Source: Chryseobacterium cheonjiense
GTDB lineage: Bacteria; Bacteroidota; Bacteroidia; Flavobacteriales; Weeksellaceae
Reading direction: 5' to 3'
Assembly (NCBI RefSeq): GCF_012927265.1
Contig: NZ_JABBGF010000001.1
Location: 248,001-312,000 of the forward strand
Length of the DNA: 64,000 bases
Numbering within the stretch: the first letter of the stretch is position 1; each line of letters opens with the position of its first letter. Positions 25,956-36,093 of the stretch are shown one piece after another. The position numbers and the translations under genes were made by a program. Under the pieces are notes generated by a model. It did no database searches and had not been told where the DNA came from. It worked only from the letters and a program-made list of their open reading frames with translations.

Positions 25956-25963
25956 TATATTTG
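25956..25963 (+). promoter_or_regulatory. -7 element TATATTTG
   Basis: Perfect TAnnTTTG, 57 bases upstream of the GT39 gene and just past the efflux-operon terminator. Confidence 0.55.
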
Positions 25964-26020
25964 TGTTAATGATGTAACAAATAAAGGTTCGAAAATGTCT
26001 TAATTTTAACAATAAAGACC

Positions 26021-27541
26021 ATGAAAAAAAGCGGAATTATACTGATCGTATTTGTAATACTTAAATTTATCCTTCAATATTCATTAATCAATCCGGAATA
26101 TGAACTCCACCGGGACGAATATCTGCATCTGGATCAGGGAAATCACCTGGCCTGGGGATTTTTGTCGGTTCCTCCTGTGAGCTCATGGCAGGCTTTTATA
26201 ATTAATGCTTTAGGAAATTCTGTATTTTGGGTTAAGTTTTTTCCGGCTCTTTTCGGTGCATTAACGATCGTTGCCGTCTGGAAAACGGTGGAAGAACTGA
26301 AAGGTGGTCTTTATGCCTGTATTTTAGCCGCTTCGGGAGTTTTGCTTTCGGTGTTGCTGAGGCTTAATATGCTTTTCCAGCCGAATTCGCTTGAGGTGCT
26401 GCTGTGGACTATGTTTTATTTTTGTGTCATTAAATATATAAATTCTGACAGGGTGAAATGGCTGTACGCAGGAGCCATATTTCTGGGCATCGGTTTTTTA
26501 AACAAATACAACATTGTGTTTTCGCTGTTGGGTCTTATTCCTGCTATATTATTGAGTGTTCACAGAAAAATATTCCTGCAAAAACATTTTTACTTTGCGG
26601 CACTGCTGGCATTGCTGATCATTTTACCCAATATGGTTTGGCAGTTTCAAAATGATTTTCCGGTCATTCATCATATGAAAGAACTTTCCGAGAGGCAGCT
26701 TGTCAATGTCAGCCGTCTGGATTTTATAAAATCTCAATTCCTGTTCTTTTTAGGATCGATCTTAGTGATTATGGCCGGATTTTATGCTTTGCTGTTTTAC
26801 AGGCCTTTTGAAAAGTTCAAGTTTTTCTTCTGGTCCTATATTTTTACAATTGCCTTATTTTTATTGTTAAAAGCTAAAGACTATTATGCCATCGGTGTTT
26901 ATCCTGTTTATATTTCGTTCGGAGCTATTTTTCTTGCAGATCGTTTTGAAAGATTAAAACAAGGTGCTGTTTTAAGAATAGCCTTTGTATCGATTGTAAT
27001 TGTCGCTTTTATTCCCTTGTACCGTATCGCTTTTCCTAATAAAAGTCCGGAGTATATCGTCTCTCATCAGGAGCCGTATAAAAAATTAGGACTGCTTCGG
27101 TGGGAAGATGGCAAAGATCATCCGCTTCCGCAGGATTTTGCAGATATGCTGGGCTGGAAAGAACTTGCCGAAAAAACTGACCGTGAATATGAAAAACTTT
27201 CAAAAACCGGGAAGACACTGGTGCTTTGTGATAATTACGGTCAGGCAGGAGCAATTAATTTTTATTCTGAAAAAGGAATAAAGGCGGTTTCTTTTAATGC
27301 CGATTATATCAACTGGTTTGACTTGGGCAAGCCATATCACAATTTAATCCGGATAAAAGAATTTTCGGATAATGAACTGGAAAAAACGAGCCCTTTCTTT
27401 AAGACCGGGAAAATTTCAGATTCTATTACGAATCCTTTTGCAAGAGAAAAAGGTACTTTAATTTTCAGCTTTCAGGGTGCAAAAATTAATATCAATAAAA
27501 GAATTCAGAATGAAGTAGATGCGGTAAAAGCTGATTACTAA
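26021..27541 (+). CDS. GT39/ArnT-type membrane glycosyltransferase
   Basis: 506 residues with about ten hydrophobic segments in the first 340 residues and a soluble C-terminal domain. The catalytic acidic pair sits in the first periplasmic loop (HRDEYLHLDQG, D32-E33), as in PMT/ArnT enzymes. Members transfer a sugar from a polyprenyl-phosphate donor to proteins or lipids on the periplasmic face. The C-terminal domain contains TLVLCDNYGQAGAINFYSEK, often seen in flavobacterial relatives. Donor and acceptor are unknown. It stands alone, between a terminator and an intergenic region with a long inverted repeat. Confidence 0.88.
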   Translation: MKKSGIILIVFVILKFILQYSLINPEYELHRDEYLHLDQGNHLAWGFLSVPPVSSWQAFIINALGNSVFWVKFFPALFGALTIVAVWKTVEELKGGLYACILAASGVLLSVLLRLNMLFQPNSLEVLLWTMFYFCVIKYINSDRVKWLYAGAIFLGIGFLNKYNIVFSLLGLIPAILLSVHRKIFLQKHFYFAALLALLIILPNMVWQFQNDFPVIHHMKELSERQLVNVSRLDFIKSQFLFFLGSILVIMAGFYALLFYRPFEKFKFFFWSYIFTIALFLLLKAKDYYAIGVYPVYISFGAIFLADRFERLKQGAVLRIAFVSIVIVAFIPLYRIAFPNKSPEYIVSHQEPYKKLGLLRWEDGKDHPLPQDFADMLGWKELAEKTDREYEKLSKTGKTLVLCDNYGQAGAINFYSEKGIKAVSFNADYINWFDLGKPYHNLIRIKEFSDNELEKTSPFFKTGKISDSITNPFAREKGTLIFSFQGAKININKRIQNEVDAVKADY

Positions 27542-27579
27542 CAACTTGTATCCATTATTATAATTATTATGTTTAAAAG

Positions 27580-27618
27580 AATAATTATTAATGCAATTAA
27601 GTTGCGTTAATAATTATT
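27580..27618. promoter_or_regulatory. 17-bp inverted repeat overlapping the -33 region of a promoter
   Basis: Arms 27580-27596 and 27602-27618 are complementary with a single mismatch (one T opposite G). The second arm ends three bases before the TATCTTTG element. The position suggests an operator for a dimeric regulator, or a terminator for the upstream gene. Confidence 0.6.
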
Positions 27619-27621
27619 TTT

Positions 27622-27629
27622 TATCTTTG
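27622..27629 (+). promoter_or_regulatory. -7 element TATCTTTG
   Basis: Perfect TAnnTTTG, 52 bases upstream of the flavoprotein start. Confidence 0.6.
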
Positions 27630-27681
27630 TTAAATAATGAACGGTTCATTACTTGTATGTATAAACAGCAAATAATTATTT

Positions 27682-28581
27682 ATGGAAAACAACTTTGATG
27701 TCATCATAATAGGAGGAAGTTATGCGGGATTATCTGCAGCGATGTCTCTGGGAAGATCTTTAAGAAAAGTACTTGTGATCGATGGTGGGAAACCCTGCAA
27801 CAGACAGACTCCTTATTCACACAACTTTATCACCCAGGATGGTAAAACTCCAAATGAGATTTCAGAAATAGCAAAAGAACAGGTTCTGAAATATGAAACA
27901 GTAATCTTTTTCGACGGTTTGGTTACAAAAACTTCCCGAAATTCAAGCGGTTTTGAAGTTGAGACCGATAACAGCAAAAAATTCTCAGCTAAAAAAATAA
28001 TTCTGGCTTCCGGAGTGAAAGACCAGATACCGGATATCAAAGGATTTGCAGAATGCTGGGGAATTTCCGTAATCCATTGTCCGTATTGTCACGGTTATGA
28101 AGTGAAAGGCAAAACAACAGGGCTTCTTTCTAACGGTGATCTGGCCTTTGAATTTTCTAAACTGGTTTTTAACCTTACAAAAGATCTTACCTTATTTACT
28201 AACGGACAGTCTACATTAAATGAAGAACAGACAGAGAAATTCAACCAAAATAAAATTGAAATCACTGAATCTGAAATAAAAGAAATCTTTCATGAAAATG
28301 GTCATATTCAGAAAGTGATATTTAAAGACGGACGTGAAAAAGAACTGGAAGCTTTATATGTGAAAATACCTTTTGAGCAGAATGTTAATCCTGAAGATCT
28401 TCAGCTTGAGCTTACCGAGCATGGTTTTATTAAAATAGATCATTTTCACAAAACCAGCGCAGACGGTGTATTTGCGTGCGGAGACAATACAACTCTGATG
28501 AGGTCTGTTGCCAATGCAGTCGCACAGGGAAATTTCACAGGAGCGATTGTCAACAAAGAACTGTCGGAAGAAAGCTTTTAA
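27682..28581 (+). CDS. Thioredoxin-reductase-like FAD-dependent oxidoreductase
   Basis: 299 residues. FAD binding is shown by VIIIGGSYAGLSAA near the N-terminus and VFACGDNTT near the C-terminus. A redox pair CPYCHGYE lies at about 132-139, in the NADPH-domain position used by thioredoxin reductases. The usual GxGxxA nucleotide loop after it is weak (GLLSNGDLAFEFSK), so NADPH use is uncertain. Relatives in many bacteria are annotated as NAD(P)/FAD-dependent oxidoreductases and are not true TrxB. A strong inverted repeat next to its promoter suggests tight regulation. The physiological partner is unknown. Confidence 0.85.
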   Translation: MENNFDVIIIGGSYAGLSAAMSLGRSLRKVLVIDGGKPCNRQTPYSHNFITQDGKTPNEISEIAKEQVLKYETVIFFDGLVTKTSRNSSGFEVETDNSKKFSAKKIILASGVKDQIPDIKGFAECWGISVIHCPYCHGYEVKGKTTGLLSNGDLAFEFSKLVFNLTKDLTLFTNGQSTLNEEQTEKFNQNKIEITESEIKEIFHENGHIQKVIFKDGREKELEALYVKIPFEQNVNPEDLQLELTEHGFIKIDHFHKTSADGVFACGDNTTLMRSVANAVAQGNFTGAIVNKELSEESF

Positions 28582-28761
28582 ATTTGTATATAAAATTCCT
28601 TTCAATATTTTGTGAGGAATTTTTATTACCACCGGTATTAAATTTAAGCCTGAATTTAAAAATGCTGTAAAATCTCATTAGTAGCAAATATTCAGGATGT
28701 ATTGTTAATCTTAAGTCCAAAAATCATATTTACGGATACTGAAATCTCGGCAGAAATTTCG

Positions 28762-28769
28762 TACTTTTG
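28762..28769 (+). promoter_or_regulatory. -7 element TACTTTTG for glyA
   Basis: Matches TAnnTTTG, 30 bases upstream of the glyA start. Confidence 0.55.
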
Positions 28770-28799
28770 GGGTGAAAAATTTCAAAAACTAAAAGTAAA

Positions 28800-30065
28800 A
28801 TGGATATTATTTTCGACCTGATTGAAAAAGAAAGACAAAGACAAACTCATGGAATTGAGATGATTGCATCAGAGAACTTTGTTTCTGATAATGTAATGAA
28901 AGCCATGGGAAGCGTGCTTACCAACAAATATGCTGAAGGATATCCCGGAAAAAGATATTACGGAGGATGTGAAGTAGTAGATGAGGTTGAAACATTGGCG
29001 ATTGAGAGAGCAAAACAGCTTTTCGGAGTGGATTATGTAAACGTTCAGCCACATTCAGGTTCTCAGGCGAATGCTGCCATTTATCTTGCAGTTTTGAAGC
29101 CGGGTGACAAAATTATGGGGATGGATCTTTCTATGGGAGGACACCTTACACATGGTTCAGCGGTTAATTTTTCAGGAATTCAGTATGATGTCGTTTCTTA
29201 CGGCGTACAGCAGGAAACAGGTCTCATCGATTATGATCAGATGAGAGAGGTGGCTTTAAGAGAAAAGCCGAAAATGCTTATCGCAGGTTTCTCTGCTTAT
29301 TCAAGAGATCTGGATTATGCAAAATTCAGAGAAGTGGCAGATGAGATAGGAGCTACTCTTTGGGCAGATATTGCACATCCAGCCGGTTTAGTGGCAAAAG
29401 GATTGCTGAATTCACCGTTTGAGCATTGTCATGTGGTAACTACAACAACGCATAAAACATTAAGAGGTCCGAGAGGAGGGATGATTATGATGGGGAAAGA
29501 TTTCGAAAATACATACGGCCACAAAACTCCGAAAGGCGAAACTAAAATGATGAGCCAGGTTCTGGACGGTGCTGTTTTCCCTGGTATTCAGGGAGGTCCG
29601 CTGGAGCATGTGATTGCAGGAAAAGCGGTTGCTTTCGGGGAAGCTTTGGATACGCAATTTGAAACGTATGCAAAACAGGTTAAATCTAATGCACAGGCTC
29701 TTGCAAAAGCAATGATTGACAGAGGTTTTAATATCGTAAGCGGAGGAACGGATAACCATCTGATGCTGGTTGACCTCAGAAACAAAGGCGTAAACGGTAA
29801 AGAAACTGAAAAAGCGCTTGTTCTTGCTGATATTACGTGCAACAAAAACATGGTTCCTTTTGATGATAAATCACCTTTTACAACTTCCGGGATCAGACTG
29901 GGAACTGCAGCCATTACAACAAGAGGTTTAAAAGAAAATGATATGGACACAATTGCGGAACTAATTTCTGAAGTGGTAGACAATATTAAAAATGAAGAAG
30001 TGCTTACATCCGTAAGAAAAAAAGTAAATGAATTAATGGAGGGCAAAGCTCTATTTAACTATTAA
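28800..30065 (+). CDS. glyA: Serine hydroxymethyltransferase
   Basis: 421 residues, the normal length. The PLP-binding lysine is in [15 protein letters not shown] (about 215-230). Other diagnostic segments are [41 protein letters not shown] and [14 protein letters not shown]. The enzyme interconverts serine and glycine and loads one-carbon units on tetrahydrofolate in the cytoplasm. It is transcribed from its own promoter and followed by a terminator-like hairpin (30087-30115), beyond which recX starts almost at once. Confidence 0.98.
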   Translation: MDIIFDLIEKERQRQTHGIEMIASENFVSDNVMKAMGSVLTNKYAEGYPGKRYYGGCEVVDEVETLAIERAKQLFGVDYVNVQPHSGSQANAAIYLAVLKPGDKIMGMDLSMGGHLTHGSAVNFSGIQYDVVSYGVQQETGLIDYDQMREVALREKPKMLIAGFSAYSRDLDYAKFREVADEIGATLWADIAHPAGLVAKGLLNSPFEHCHVVTTTTHKTLRGPRGGMIMMGKDFENTYGHKTPKGETKMMSQVLDGAVFPGIQGGPLEHVIAGKAVAFGEALDTQFETYAKQVKSNAQALAKAMIDRGFNIVSGGTDNHLMLVDLRNKGVNGKETEKALVLADITCNKNMVPFDDKSPFTTSGIRLGTAAITTRGLKENDMDTIAELISEVVDNIKNEEVLTSVRKKVNELMEGKALFNY

Positions 30066-30086
30066 TTAATATCAAAACTCAACGAT

Positions 30087-30115
30087 AAAGAATGGGCATC
30101 TGCTCATTCTTTTTT
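30087..30115 (+). terminator. Terminator between glyA and recX
   Basis: Stem AAAGAATGGGC/GCTCATTCTTT (30087-30097 with 30102-30112) with one G-U, then T run. recX begins eight bases after it. Confidence 0.75.
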
Positions 30116-30122
30116 ATGCAAT

Positions 30123-30581
30123 ATGGAAAAGAAGTCGTTCACCTTCGAAGAGATAAAACAGAAGCTGGTAAACTATTGTGTATACCAGGACCGCTGTCAT
30201 TATGAGGTTGAACAAAAAATGAAAGAATTTCTTCTTATTGATGAAGCGAAAGAGGAAATCATGCTTTATCTCCTTCAGGAAAACTACTTAAATGAAGAAA
30301 GATTTACCCGCAGCTACATCAGAGGAAAATTTTATATTAAACACTGGGGTAAAACAAAGATCAAAATTCATCTTAAGCAGAAGCAGGTGCCGGAAAAATT
30401 AATTAATGTATGTTTTGATGAAATTGATGAAAATGATTATAAGAAAACCATCCGTAAGATCTATGAAGATTATTATTCAAAACAAAAAGGGCTTAAAGAA
30501 TACCAGCGAAAATCGAAAACAATAAAATATTTAATGAGCCGCGGATTTGAATATGAGAAAATAAATGATATTTTTGAATAA
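30123..30581 (+). CDS. recX: RecX-family regulatory protein
   Basis: 152 residues, made of the three-helix repeats of RecX: an N-terminal QKLVNYCVYQDRCHYEVEQKM, a middle LNEERFTRSYIRGKFYIKHWGKTKIKIHLKQ (split here by residue, DER-type motif as NEERF), and a C-terminal KTIKYLMSRGFEYEKI. RecX binds and restrains RecA filaments in other bacteria. recA is not adjacent. It follows the glyA terminator with no visible promoter of its own, so expression may rely on read-through. It is the last gene before the polysaccharide locus. Confidence 0.85.
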   Translation: MEKKSFTFEEIKQKLVNYCVYQDRCHYEVEQKMKEFLLIDEAKEEIMLYLLQENYLNEERFTRSYIRGKFYIKHWGKTKIKIHLKQKQVPEKLINVCFDEIDENDYKKTIRKIYEDYYSKQKGLKEYQRKSKTIKYLMSRGFEYEKINDIFE

Positions 30582-30701
30582 GTAAAAACACATAATAAGA
30601 TTTAAATAAAAATGATGATTAATAATTTGACCTAAAAAAATTGTATTGATTCGCAATACATTTCATGAATTGGTGAAACGATTACATAAATTGTCGGAAT
30701 G

Positions 30702-30717
30702 TGGTATGTTTTTTGCC
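30702..30717 (+). promoter_or_regulatory. Candidate sigma-54 promoter (-24/-12)
   Basis: TGGTATG-N4-TTTGCC fits the sigma-54 pattern TGGCACG-N4-TTGCW with GG and GC ten bases apart (30703-30704, 30715-30716). A chance match in AT-rich DNA is possible. Confidence 0.35.
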
Positions 30718-30829
30718 TCAATTGTTTCCTCAAATTACGGAATATCTCTTACTCGATGATTTTCGGATACAATATTATTTCTGAATTAAATTTAATTTTT
30801 AAATACTGATAATAGATGAAATTTTATTT

Positions 30830-30837
30830 TAAATTTG
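30830..30837 (+). promoter_or_regulatory. -7 element TAAATTTG of the polysaccharide locus
   Basis: Perfect TAnnTTTG, 66 bases upstream of the first gene. Confidence 0.6.
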
Positions 30838-30903
30838 CATCAATACTTTCGAATATGAAGGTTCGTTTATACTTTTTTATACACATGAATATTATTAAAG
30901 ACA

Positions 30904-32832
30904 ATGTACAACTCTTTTAGGAAGAAAATGTTCGGAGGGGATAATGTTGTCAATCTCTCGGATGTAAGATATCTGCCAAGGTGGATAATTCTTGTAATAG
31001 ATATTATCATACTGGTGATATCACTGTTTTTATCTACCTATATCATAGAAAAAATTACACAGTCAGAATTTATCTATCATAAGGATAAGATTGTGGTATT
31101 TGCAGGAATTATATTTTCAAATGTCATTTTTATGTACGTTTTTAAAACGTATGCAGGTATTATAAGGCATTCAACATTTATAGATCTTTTCAAGCTGCTC
31201 ATCTCGTGTTTTTGCACACTGTTTCTAGTGGGAGCAGCAAATGTTATTTGCGGATGGGTTACAGATAAAGGATTTATTCTTAATCCTTTTCTGATACTGT
31301 ACTTTATTATTTCCTTTATGGGGCTTTTCCTGTTCAGGTTGTATGTTAAAGAGTTTTTTCATATTGTCAGAGAGTACAGAAGAAGCACATTGAAAAAAAG
31401 AATTCTTGTACTGGGAATTGATGAGCAGTCCATAGCCATTGCACGTGCTATTCTGGACAACCCGAGCCTTCCTTATCACGTTGTAGGATTTCTTACACAA
31501 CGTACAGATTCCAGAAGAGCATATCTGTTGGGAAAACCTATCTTATCTAAAGAAAAAATAGAAGAAAATGCAAAAGAAGAGCTCCTGATCGACGGTGTGA
31601 TTATTATAAAGGAAATGATGTCCAAAGATGAAATGAATTCTTGGGTGAACTTATTTCTTGAAAAAGATCTGAATATATTCAAAGCACCATCGGTGCAGAA
31701 ACTAAGGGATAGTGATTTTGCGGGTTCGATCCGTAATCTTCAGATAGAAGATCTTCTTAACAGAAAACCTATCAAGATTGAAAATGAAGAAATCAAAAGA
31801 AGACATTTCAATAAAAACATACTGGTAACCGGAGGAGCAGGTTCAATTGGAAGTGAAATTGTAAGGCAGGTTGCACAGTTCAATCCTTCACTCATTGTTG
31901 TCCTGGATCAGGCTGAAACACCTTTGTATGATATCGAGCTGGAAATGAAAGAGAAGTTCCCTCATATCAGATTCAAATTTGTACTTGCCGATGTTTCGAA
32001 TAAACACAGAATAGAACCCTTGTTCCAGACCTATAATTTCTCCATGGTGTATCATGCTGCGGCATATAAGCACGTACCTCTTGTTGAAGAGAATCCTCAC
32101 GAAGGAATATTGGTAAATGTACTTGGATCAAAAATTATCGCAACACTGTCCAGTAAATATCATGTGAACAGATTTGTGATGATTTCTACGGATAAAGCAG
32201 TGAATCCAACCAATGTAATGGGTGCATCAAAGAGGGCAGCAGAGCTGTTTGTGCAGTCATTGCAGAATGTAGAAGGAAACACTACTAAATTTATTACGAC
32301 ACGATTTGGAAATGTGTTGGGATCAAATGGATCAGTAATTCCGCATTTTAAAAGGCAAATTGAAGCTGGCGGACCTGTAACCATTACCCATCCAGATATT
32401 GTAAGATATTTTATGACGATTCCAGAAGCCTGCGAACTGGTTTTACAGGCAGGAACCATGGGGCAGGGAGGAGAAATCTTTGTTTTTGATATGGGTGAAC
32501 CGGTGAAGATATTAGATCTTGCAAGAAGAATGATCAAGCTTTCCGGGTTTGAGCCGAATATTGATATTAAAATCATTTATACAGGATTAAGACCTGGTGA
32601 GAAGCTTTATGAAGAACTCTTGAGTGACGACGCCAAAACATTACCTACGCATAATGAAAAAATCATGATTTCCAAAGATCCCACAATAGAGTTTTTAGAA
32701 ATAGAAACGCTCGTAAATTCTATTACTAAAGCTTCTTTGAGAAGGGATAAAGTGGAAGTGGTAAAGCTTCTGAAGATCATTGTTCCGGAATTCAGAAGTA
32801 ATAATTCAATATATGAAGTATTGGATAAATAG
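30904..32832 (+). CDS. WbpM/CapD/FlaA1-type nucleotide-sugar 4,6-dehydratase (membrane bound)
   Basis: 642 residues. Four N-terminal membrane helices (about 28-48, 63-82, 95-118, 128-148) are followed by a CoA-binding-like Rossmann domain (about 165-290) and the catalytic SDR domain (about 303-600). NAD binding is TGGAGSIGSE (309-318). The active site keeps Ser and Lys, but has Met439 in place of the usual tyrosine (STDK, then MGASK443), as in the WbpM group. These enzymes convert UDP-GlcNAc to UDP-4-keto-6-deoxy-GlcNAc. With the reductase at 59579 it would supply UDP-QuiNAc or UDP-FucNAc, the likely first sugar of the repeat unit. Confidence 0.92.
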   Translation: MYNSFRKKMFGGDNVVNLSDVRYLPRWIILVIDIIILVISLFLSTYIIEKITQSEFIYHKDKIVVFAGIIFSNVIFMYVFKTYAGIIRHSTFIDLFKLLISCFCTLFLVGAANVICGWVTDKGFILNPFLILYFIISFMGLFLFRLYVKEFFHIVREYRRSTLKKRILVLGIDEQSIAIARAILDNPSLPYHVVGFLTQRTDSRRAYLLGKPILSKEKIEENAKEELLIDGVIIIKEMMSKDEMNSWVNLFLEKDLNIFKAPSVQKLRDSDFAGSIRNLQIEDLLNRKPIKIENEEIKRRHFNKNILVTGGAGSIGSEIVRQVAQFNPSLIVVLDQAETPLYDIELEMKEKFPHIRFKFVLADVSNKHRIEPLFQTYNFSMVYHAAAYKHVPLVEENPHEGILVNVLGSKIIATLSSKYHVNRFVMISTDKAVNPTNVMGASKRAAELFVQSLQNVEGNTTKFITTRFGNVLGSNGSVIPHFKRQIEAGGPVTITHPDIVRYFMTIPEACELVLQAGTMGQGGEIFVFDMGEPVKILDLARRMIKLSGFEPNIDIKIIYTGLRPGEKLYEELLSDDAKTLPTHNEKIMISKDPTIEFLEIETLVNSITKASLRRDKVEVVKLLKIIVPEFRSNNSIYEVLDK

Positions 32833-32847
32833 AATAATTTAAATGTA

Positions 32848-32855
32848 TATATTTG
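32848..32855 (+). promoter_or_regulatory. Internal -7 element TATATTTG before the export lipoprotein
   Basis: Perfect TAnnTTTG 18 bases before the preferred ATG (32874). It may give extra transcription of the export genes. Confidence 0.45.
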
Positions 32856-32873
32856 TACAATTTTAAAAAAACG

Positions 32874-33692
32874 ATGAAAGGTAAAATATTGGTTATACTA
32901 TCAGCATTTATAATAGTTTCCTGTAAAACTAATCCTAATGCTAAAAATGATCTTAATTATTTGCAGAATATTGAAAAAGTCGCCATTGAATCTTCTGCCA
33001 AAAACTCTGCTAATACTATTCAGAAAGGAGATCAGCTTGTTATTCTTATTACTGCAAAGGATATGGATGTTGTAAAGCCCTTCAACCAAAATTACTCTTC
33101 ATCAGAAATTGTACAAACCAATTCATTTGCAGGAGGAAACACGCCTAATCAAGGGGTGACTACAATTTCGGGACCTACGTATATTGTGGATGCCAACGGT
33201 AATATTGATTTTCCGATTCTAGGTATTATGAATACAGAAGGAAAAACATTAGCAGAACTGAAAGAGCAGTTGAAAGAGAAAATGCAGAAATATGTTATTA
33301 ATCCTACCATAAACATCAGATTAGCTAATTTTAAAGTAACCGTTTTAGGAGAAGTAAACAGACAAGGAGATTATGTCATTTCAAACGGACAGGGAACTAT
33401 TCTTAATGCCCTAGGAATGGCAGGTGACCTTACGATGTATGGCAAAAGAGATAATATTCTTATTGTAAGAACCGAAAACGGTCAGGTTACTCATGGTAAA
33501 ATTAATTTACAGGATGCTAATCTTATTGATTCTCCATTTTACTATCTGAAACAGGGGGATGCTATTATCGTAGCTTCCAGCAATGCAAAAGATATACAGG
33601 CAAAACAAAACCCCAATACCGGACTTTATTTAACTGCAATTTCAATAGGTGTTACAGCCATTGCCGTAGTAGTAAGCTTATTTAAGAAATAA
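32874..33692 (+). CDS. Wza-like polysaccharide export lipoprotein (OPX family)
   Basis: 272 residues from the ATG at 32874. The lipoprotein signal is [17 protein letters not shown] with Cys17 as acylation site; an upstream TTG at 32853 would place extra residues in front and overlaps a promoter element. A Poly_export domain (about 45-145, with [18 protein letters not shown]) and one SLBB domain (about 150-235, [19 protein letters not shown]) follow. A C-terminal hydrophobic helix (about 250-268) is probably the outer-membrane-crossing segment, as in Wza-type proteins. It forms the channel for the mature polysaccharide with the Wzc-like partner encoded next. Confidence 0.92.
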   Translation: MKGKILVILSAFIIVSCKTNPNAKNDLNYLQNIEKVAIESSAKNSANTIQKGDQLVILITAKDMDVVKPFNQNYSSSEIVQTNSFAGGNTPNQGVTTISGPTYIVDANGNIDFPILGIMNTEGKTLAELKEQLKEKMQKYVINPTINIRLANFKVTVLGEVNRQGDYVISNGQGTILNALGMAGDLTMYGKRDNILIVRTENGQVTHGKINLQDANLIDSPFYYLKQGDAIIVASSNAKDIQAKQNPNTGLYLTAISIGVTAIAVVVSLFKK

Positions 33693-33696
33693 ATTG

Positions 33697-36093
33697 ATGA
33701 ATAACCAAAACACTCCAGGAAATTTACAAGTAAATGAATCAAATAGTATTGATATCAATGAGATTATAAGACCTTATTTGAGAAAATGGCCGTGGTTTAT
33801 AGTAAGTGCATTCACTGCATTTGTGATAGGCTATATTGCTTTGAAATTCATGGTTCCTATTTATAATGTACAGTCTACCGTATTGATTAAAGATGCAAAA
33901 AATTCCTCCTCTCCTGTAAATAATGAGCTTGGATTATTACCGGATTTAACAAGTTTTGGTGGTTTAAAGACAAACAGTATTGCTAATGAGATAGAAATTC
34001 TAAAGTCAAAAAAAATGATGCGGGAGGTTGTTATTAATAAAAATCTCCAGACAAATGTTATAGCAAAAGGAAAAATAACCGCTGTAGAATTATATAAGGA
34101 TACATCGCCGATACAAGTAAAAATTATTTCCGAAAAACAGAATAATGCGCCTGTTAATATAATAAACCTTAAAATTGAAGGAGAAAAACTTATTCTATTT
34201 TCAGATGAATTAAAAAAAGAAATTATTACAACCTATGGAAAAACAATAGGCCTTCCTTTTGCAAATATTATTATTATTAAAAATCCTCAGTTCAACCCAT
34301 TATCGGTAAAAGGGATTGATACAAAAAATCTGGAACTTCAGATTTCATCATTAGAAAATGCTGTTAATAGTTTACAGGCTGCCTTGAATGTTTCGCTTCT
34401 CTCTAAAGATGCCACTGTTTTAAATATGGAGTTTAAATACCCCCAGATTTCGAAAGCAGAGGATATACTGAATAATCTCGTTACAGTTTACAATAACGAC
34501 GCCATATTGGATAAAAATATTGAATCAGAGAAAACTCTTGACTTTATTGAGGATAGAATAAAAAAGCTTTCGGGAGAGTTGGGGGAAGTTGAAAATCAGA
34601 AGGAAAATTTTAAATCAAAAAATAATCTTACAGATCTTGAAACTGAAGCAAAAATAAATCTTGAAAGTTCTGCTACTGCAAGAGCGAAACAACTGGAAAT
34701 TGATGCTCAGCTTGAACTTACCAATTCATTGATCGGATTTGTTTCTAATCAAGGACAATATCAGGTATTGCCAGCAAATGTAGGGCTGGATAACCCTGAA
34801 GCAGTATCAGGAATCTCTTCTTATAATCAATTAGTAATACATAGAAACCGGTTGCTGGAATCCGGAACACCAGATAACCCTGTTATAGTGGATGTTACCA
34901 AACAAATTCAATCCATGAGAAATTCAATTATGCAAAGTCTTCAAAGAAATAAGACAGGATTGGAGCTTGCAAGAAATGAATACATTGGAGAACAAAATAA
35001 GGTTGCCGGAAAAATTTCAAAAATTCCTTCTATAGAGAAGATGTTCAGGAGTATTGAAAGGCAGCAGCAGATAAAGGAAAACTTATATCTTCTTTTATTA
35101 CAGAAAAGAGAAGAAACGGCTATCGCACAATCAATTACCGCTCCAAAGGCAAGAGTTATTGATAAAGCATATGCATCTGATATACCTATTGCACCAAAAA
35201 GAAATATTGTACTGCTCACTTCCTTATTTATAGGTTTAGTGATTCCATTTATTATTATATATTTAAGAGAATTACTCAATAACAAAATTGAAACAAAACA
35301 TGATTTGGAAAGTCTGGTACATGCACCTGTTATTGCAGAATTACCAAGCCTCGAAAGTGAGGATTCTGAAATTGTAAAAGTAAATGATGTTACTCCTATG
35401 GCAGAAGCATTCAGAATTCTTATTACTAATATGAATTTTATGCTTCCTAAAGATAATAAAGGGAAAACTATTTTTGTTACTTCTACTGTAAAGGGCGAAG
35501 GAAAAACATTTACTTCTGTAAATCTAGCTTTAACTTTAGCTAATCCTAAGAAAAAAGCAATCATTATAGGGTCAGATATTAGGAATCCGCAATTGCAAAG
35601 ATATAATCCTGCCAGAAAAGGTCTTGTAGGACTTACAGAATATCTTTATTCCGATGATACAAAATTGGATGACATCGTTCACGTTTCTTCATTTAATCCT
35701 CATCTTGATGTTATATATTCAGGAATGATACCGCCGAATCCTGCAGAATTACTTTCCAATGGCCGTTACGAAGCACTACTTGAAGCCTTAAAAGAAAAAT
35801 ATAATTATATTATTTTGGATACTGCACCACTGCTCCTTGTTACAGATACATTCCTTATTGCAGAGTTGGCTGATATGACGATTTATGTTTCAAGATCCAA
35901 ATACACAGAAAAGTCTTTATTGAAATTCGCTAATACAAATATTGATCAGAATAAGATCAAAAATGTAGGTTTTGTTCTGAATGATGTAAACAGGGAAAAC
36001 TTAGGATATAATAATAAATATGGCTATGGATATAACAATATCCATGAAAAAACATGGATAGAAAAAATTAAAGATAAATTTACACAAAGATGA
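33697..36093 (+). CDS. Wzc-like polysaccharide co-polymerase / tyrosine kinase
   Basis: 798 residues from the ATG at 33697 (a TTG lies directly before it). The N-terminal Wzz domain has a membrane helix at about 35-55. A long periplasmic coiled-coil region with a GNVR-like segment follows (to about 490), then a second helix (about 510-530) and a cytoplasmic BY-kinase domain. Walker A is [11 protein letters not shown] (near 600) and Walker B is [14 protein letters not shown]. The C-terminus has a tyrosine cluster ([11 protein letters not shown]) for autophosphorylation. It sets chain length and drives export together with Wza. Its end overlaps the next gene by four bases. Confidence 0.94.
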   Translation: MNNQNTPGNLQVNESNSIDINEIIRPYLRKWPWFIVSAFTAFVIGYIALKFMVPIYNVQSTVLIKDAKNSSSPVNNELGLLPDLTSFGGLKTNSIANEIEILKSKKMMREVVINKNLQTNVIAKGKITAVELYKDTSPIQVKIISEKQNNAPVNIINLKIEGEKLILFSDELKKEIITTYGKTIGLPFANIIIIKNPQFNPLSVKGIDTKNLELQISSLENAVNSLQAALNVSLLSKDATVLNMEFKYPQISKAEDILNNLVTVYNNDAILDKNIESEKTLDFIEDRIKKLSGELGEVENQKENFKSKNNLTDLETEAKINLESSATARAKQLEIDAQLELTNSLIGFVSNQGQYQVLPANVGLDNPEAVSGISSYNQLVIHRNRLLESGTPDNPVIVDVTKQIQSMRNSIMQSLQRNKTGLELARNEYIGEQNKVAGKISKIPSIEKMFRSIERQQQIKENLYLLLLQKREETAIAQSITAPKARVIDKAYASDIPIAPKRNIVLLTSLFIGLVIPFIIIYLRELLNNKIETKHDLESLVHAPVIAELPSLESEDSEIVKVNDVTPMAEAFRILITNMNFMLPKDNKGKTIFVTSTVKGEGKTFTSVNLALTLANPKKKAIIIGSDIRNPQLQRYNPARKGLVGLTEYLYSDDTKLDDIVHVSSFNPHLDVIYSGMIPPNPAELLSNGRYEALLEALKEKYNYIILDTAPLLLVTDTFLIAELADMTIYVSRSKYTEKSLLKFANTNIDQNKIKNVGFVLNDVNRENLGYNNKYGYGYNNIHEKTWIEKIKDKFTQR

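Larger units (their letters stand above)
30582..30903. other. Leader region of the polysaccharide locus
   Basis: 322 bases without a gene. It holds a small hairpin (30642-30660), a GG-N10-GC sigma-54-like site (30702-30717) and a TAnnTTTG element (30830-30837). No JUMPstart-like element was seen. Confidence 0.6.
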
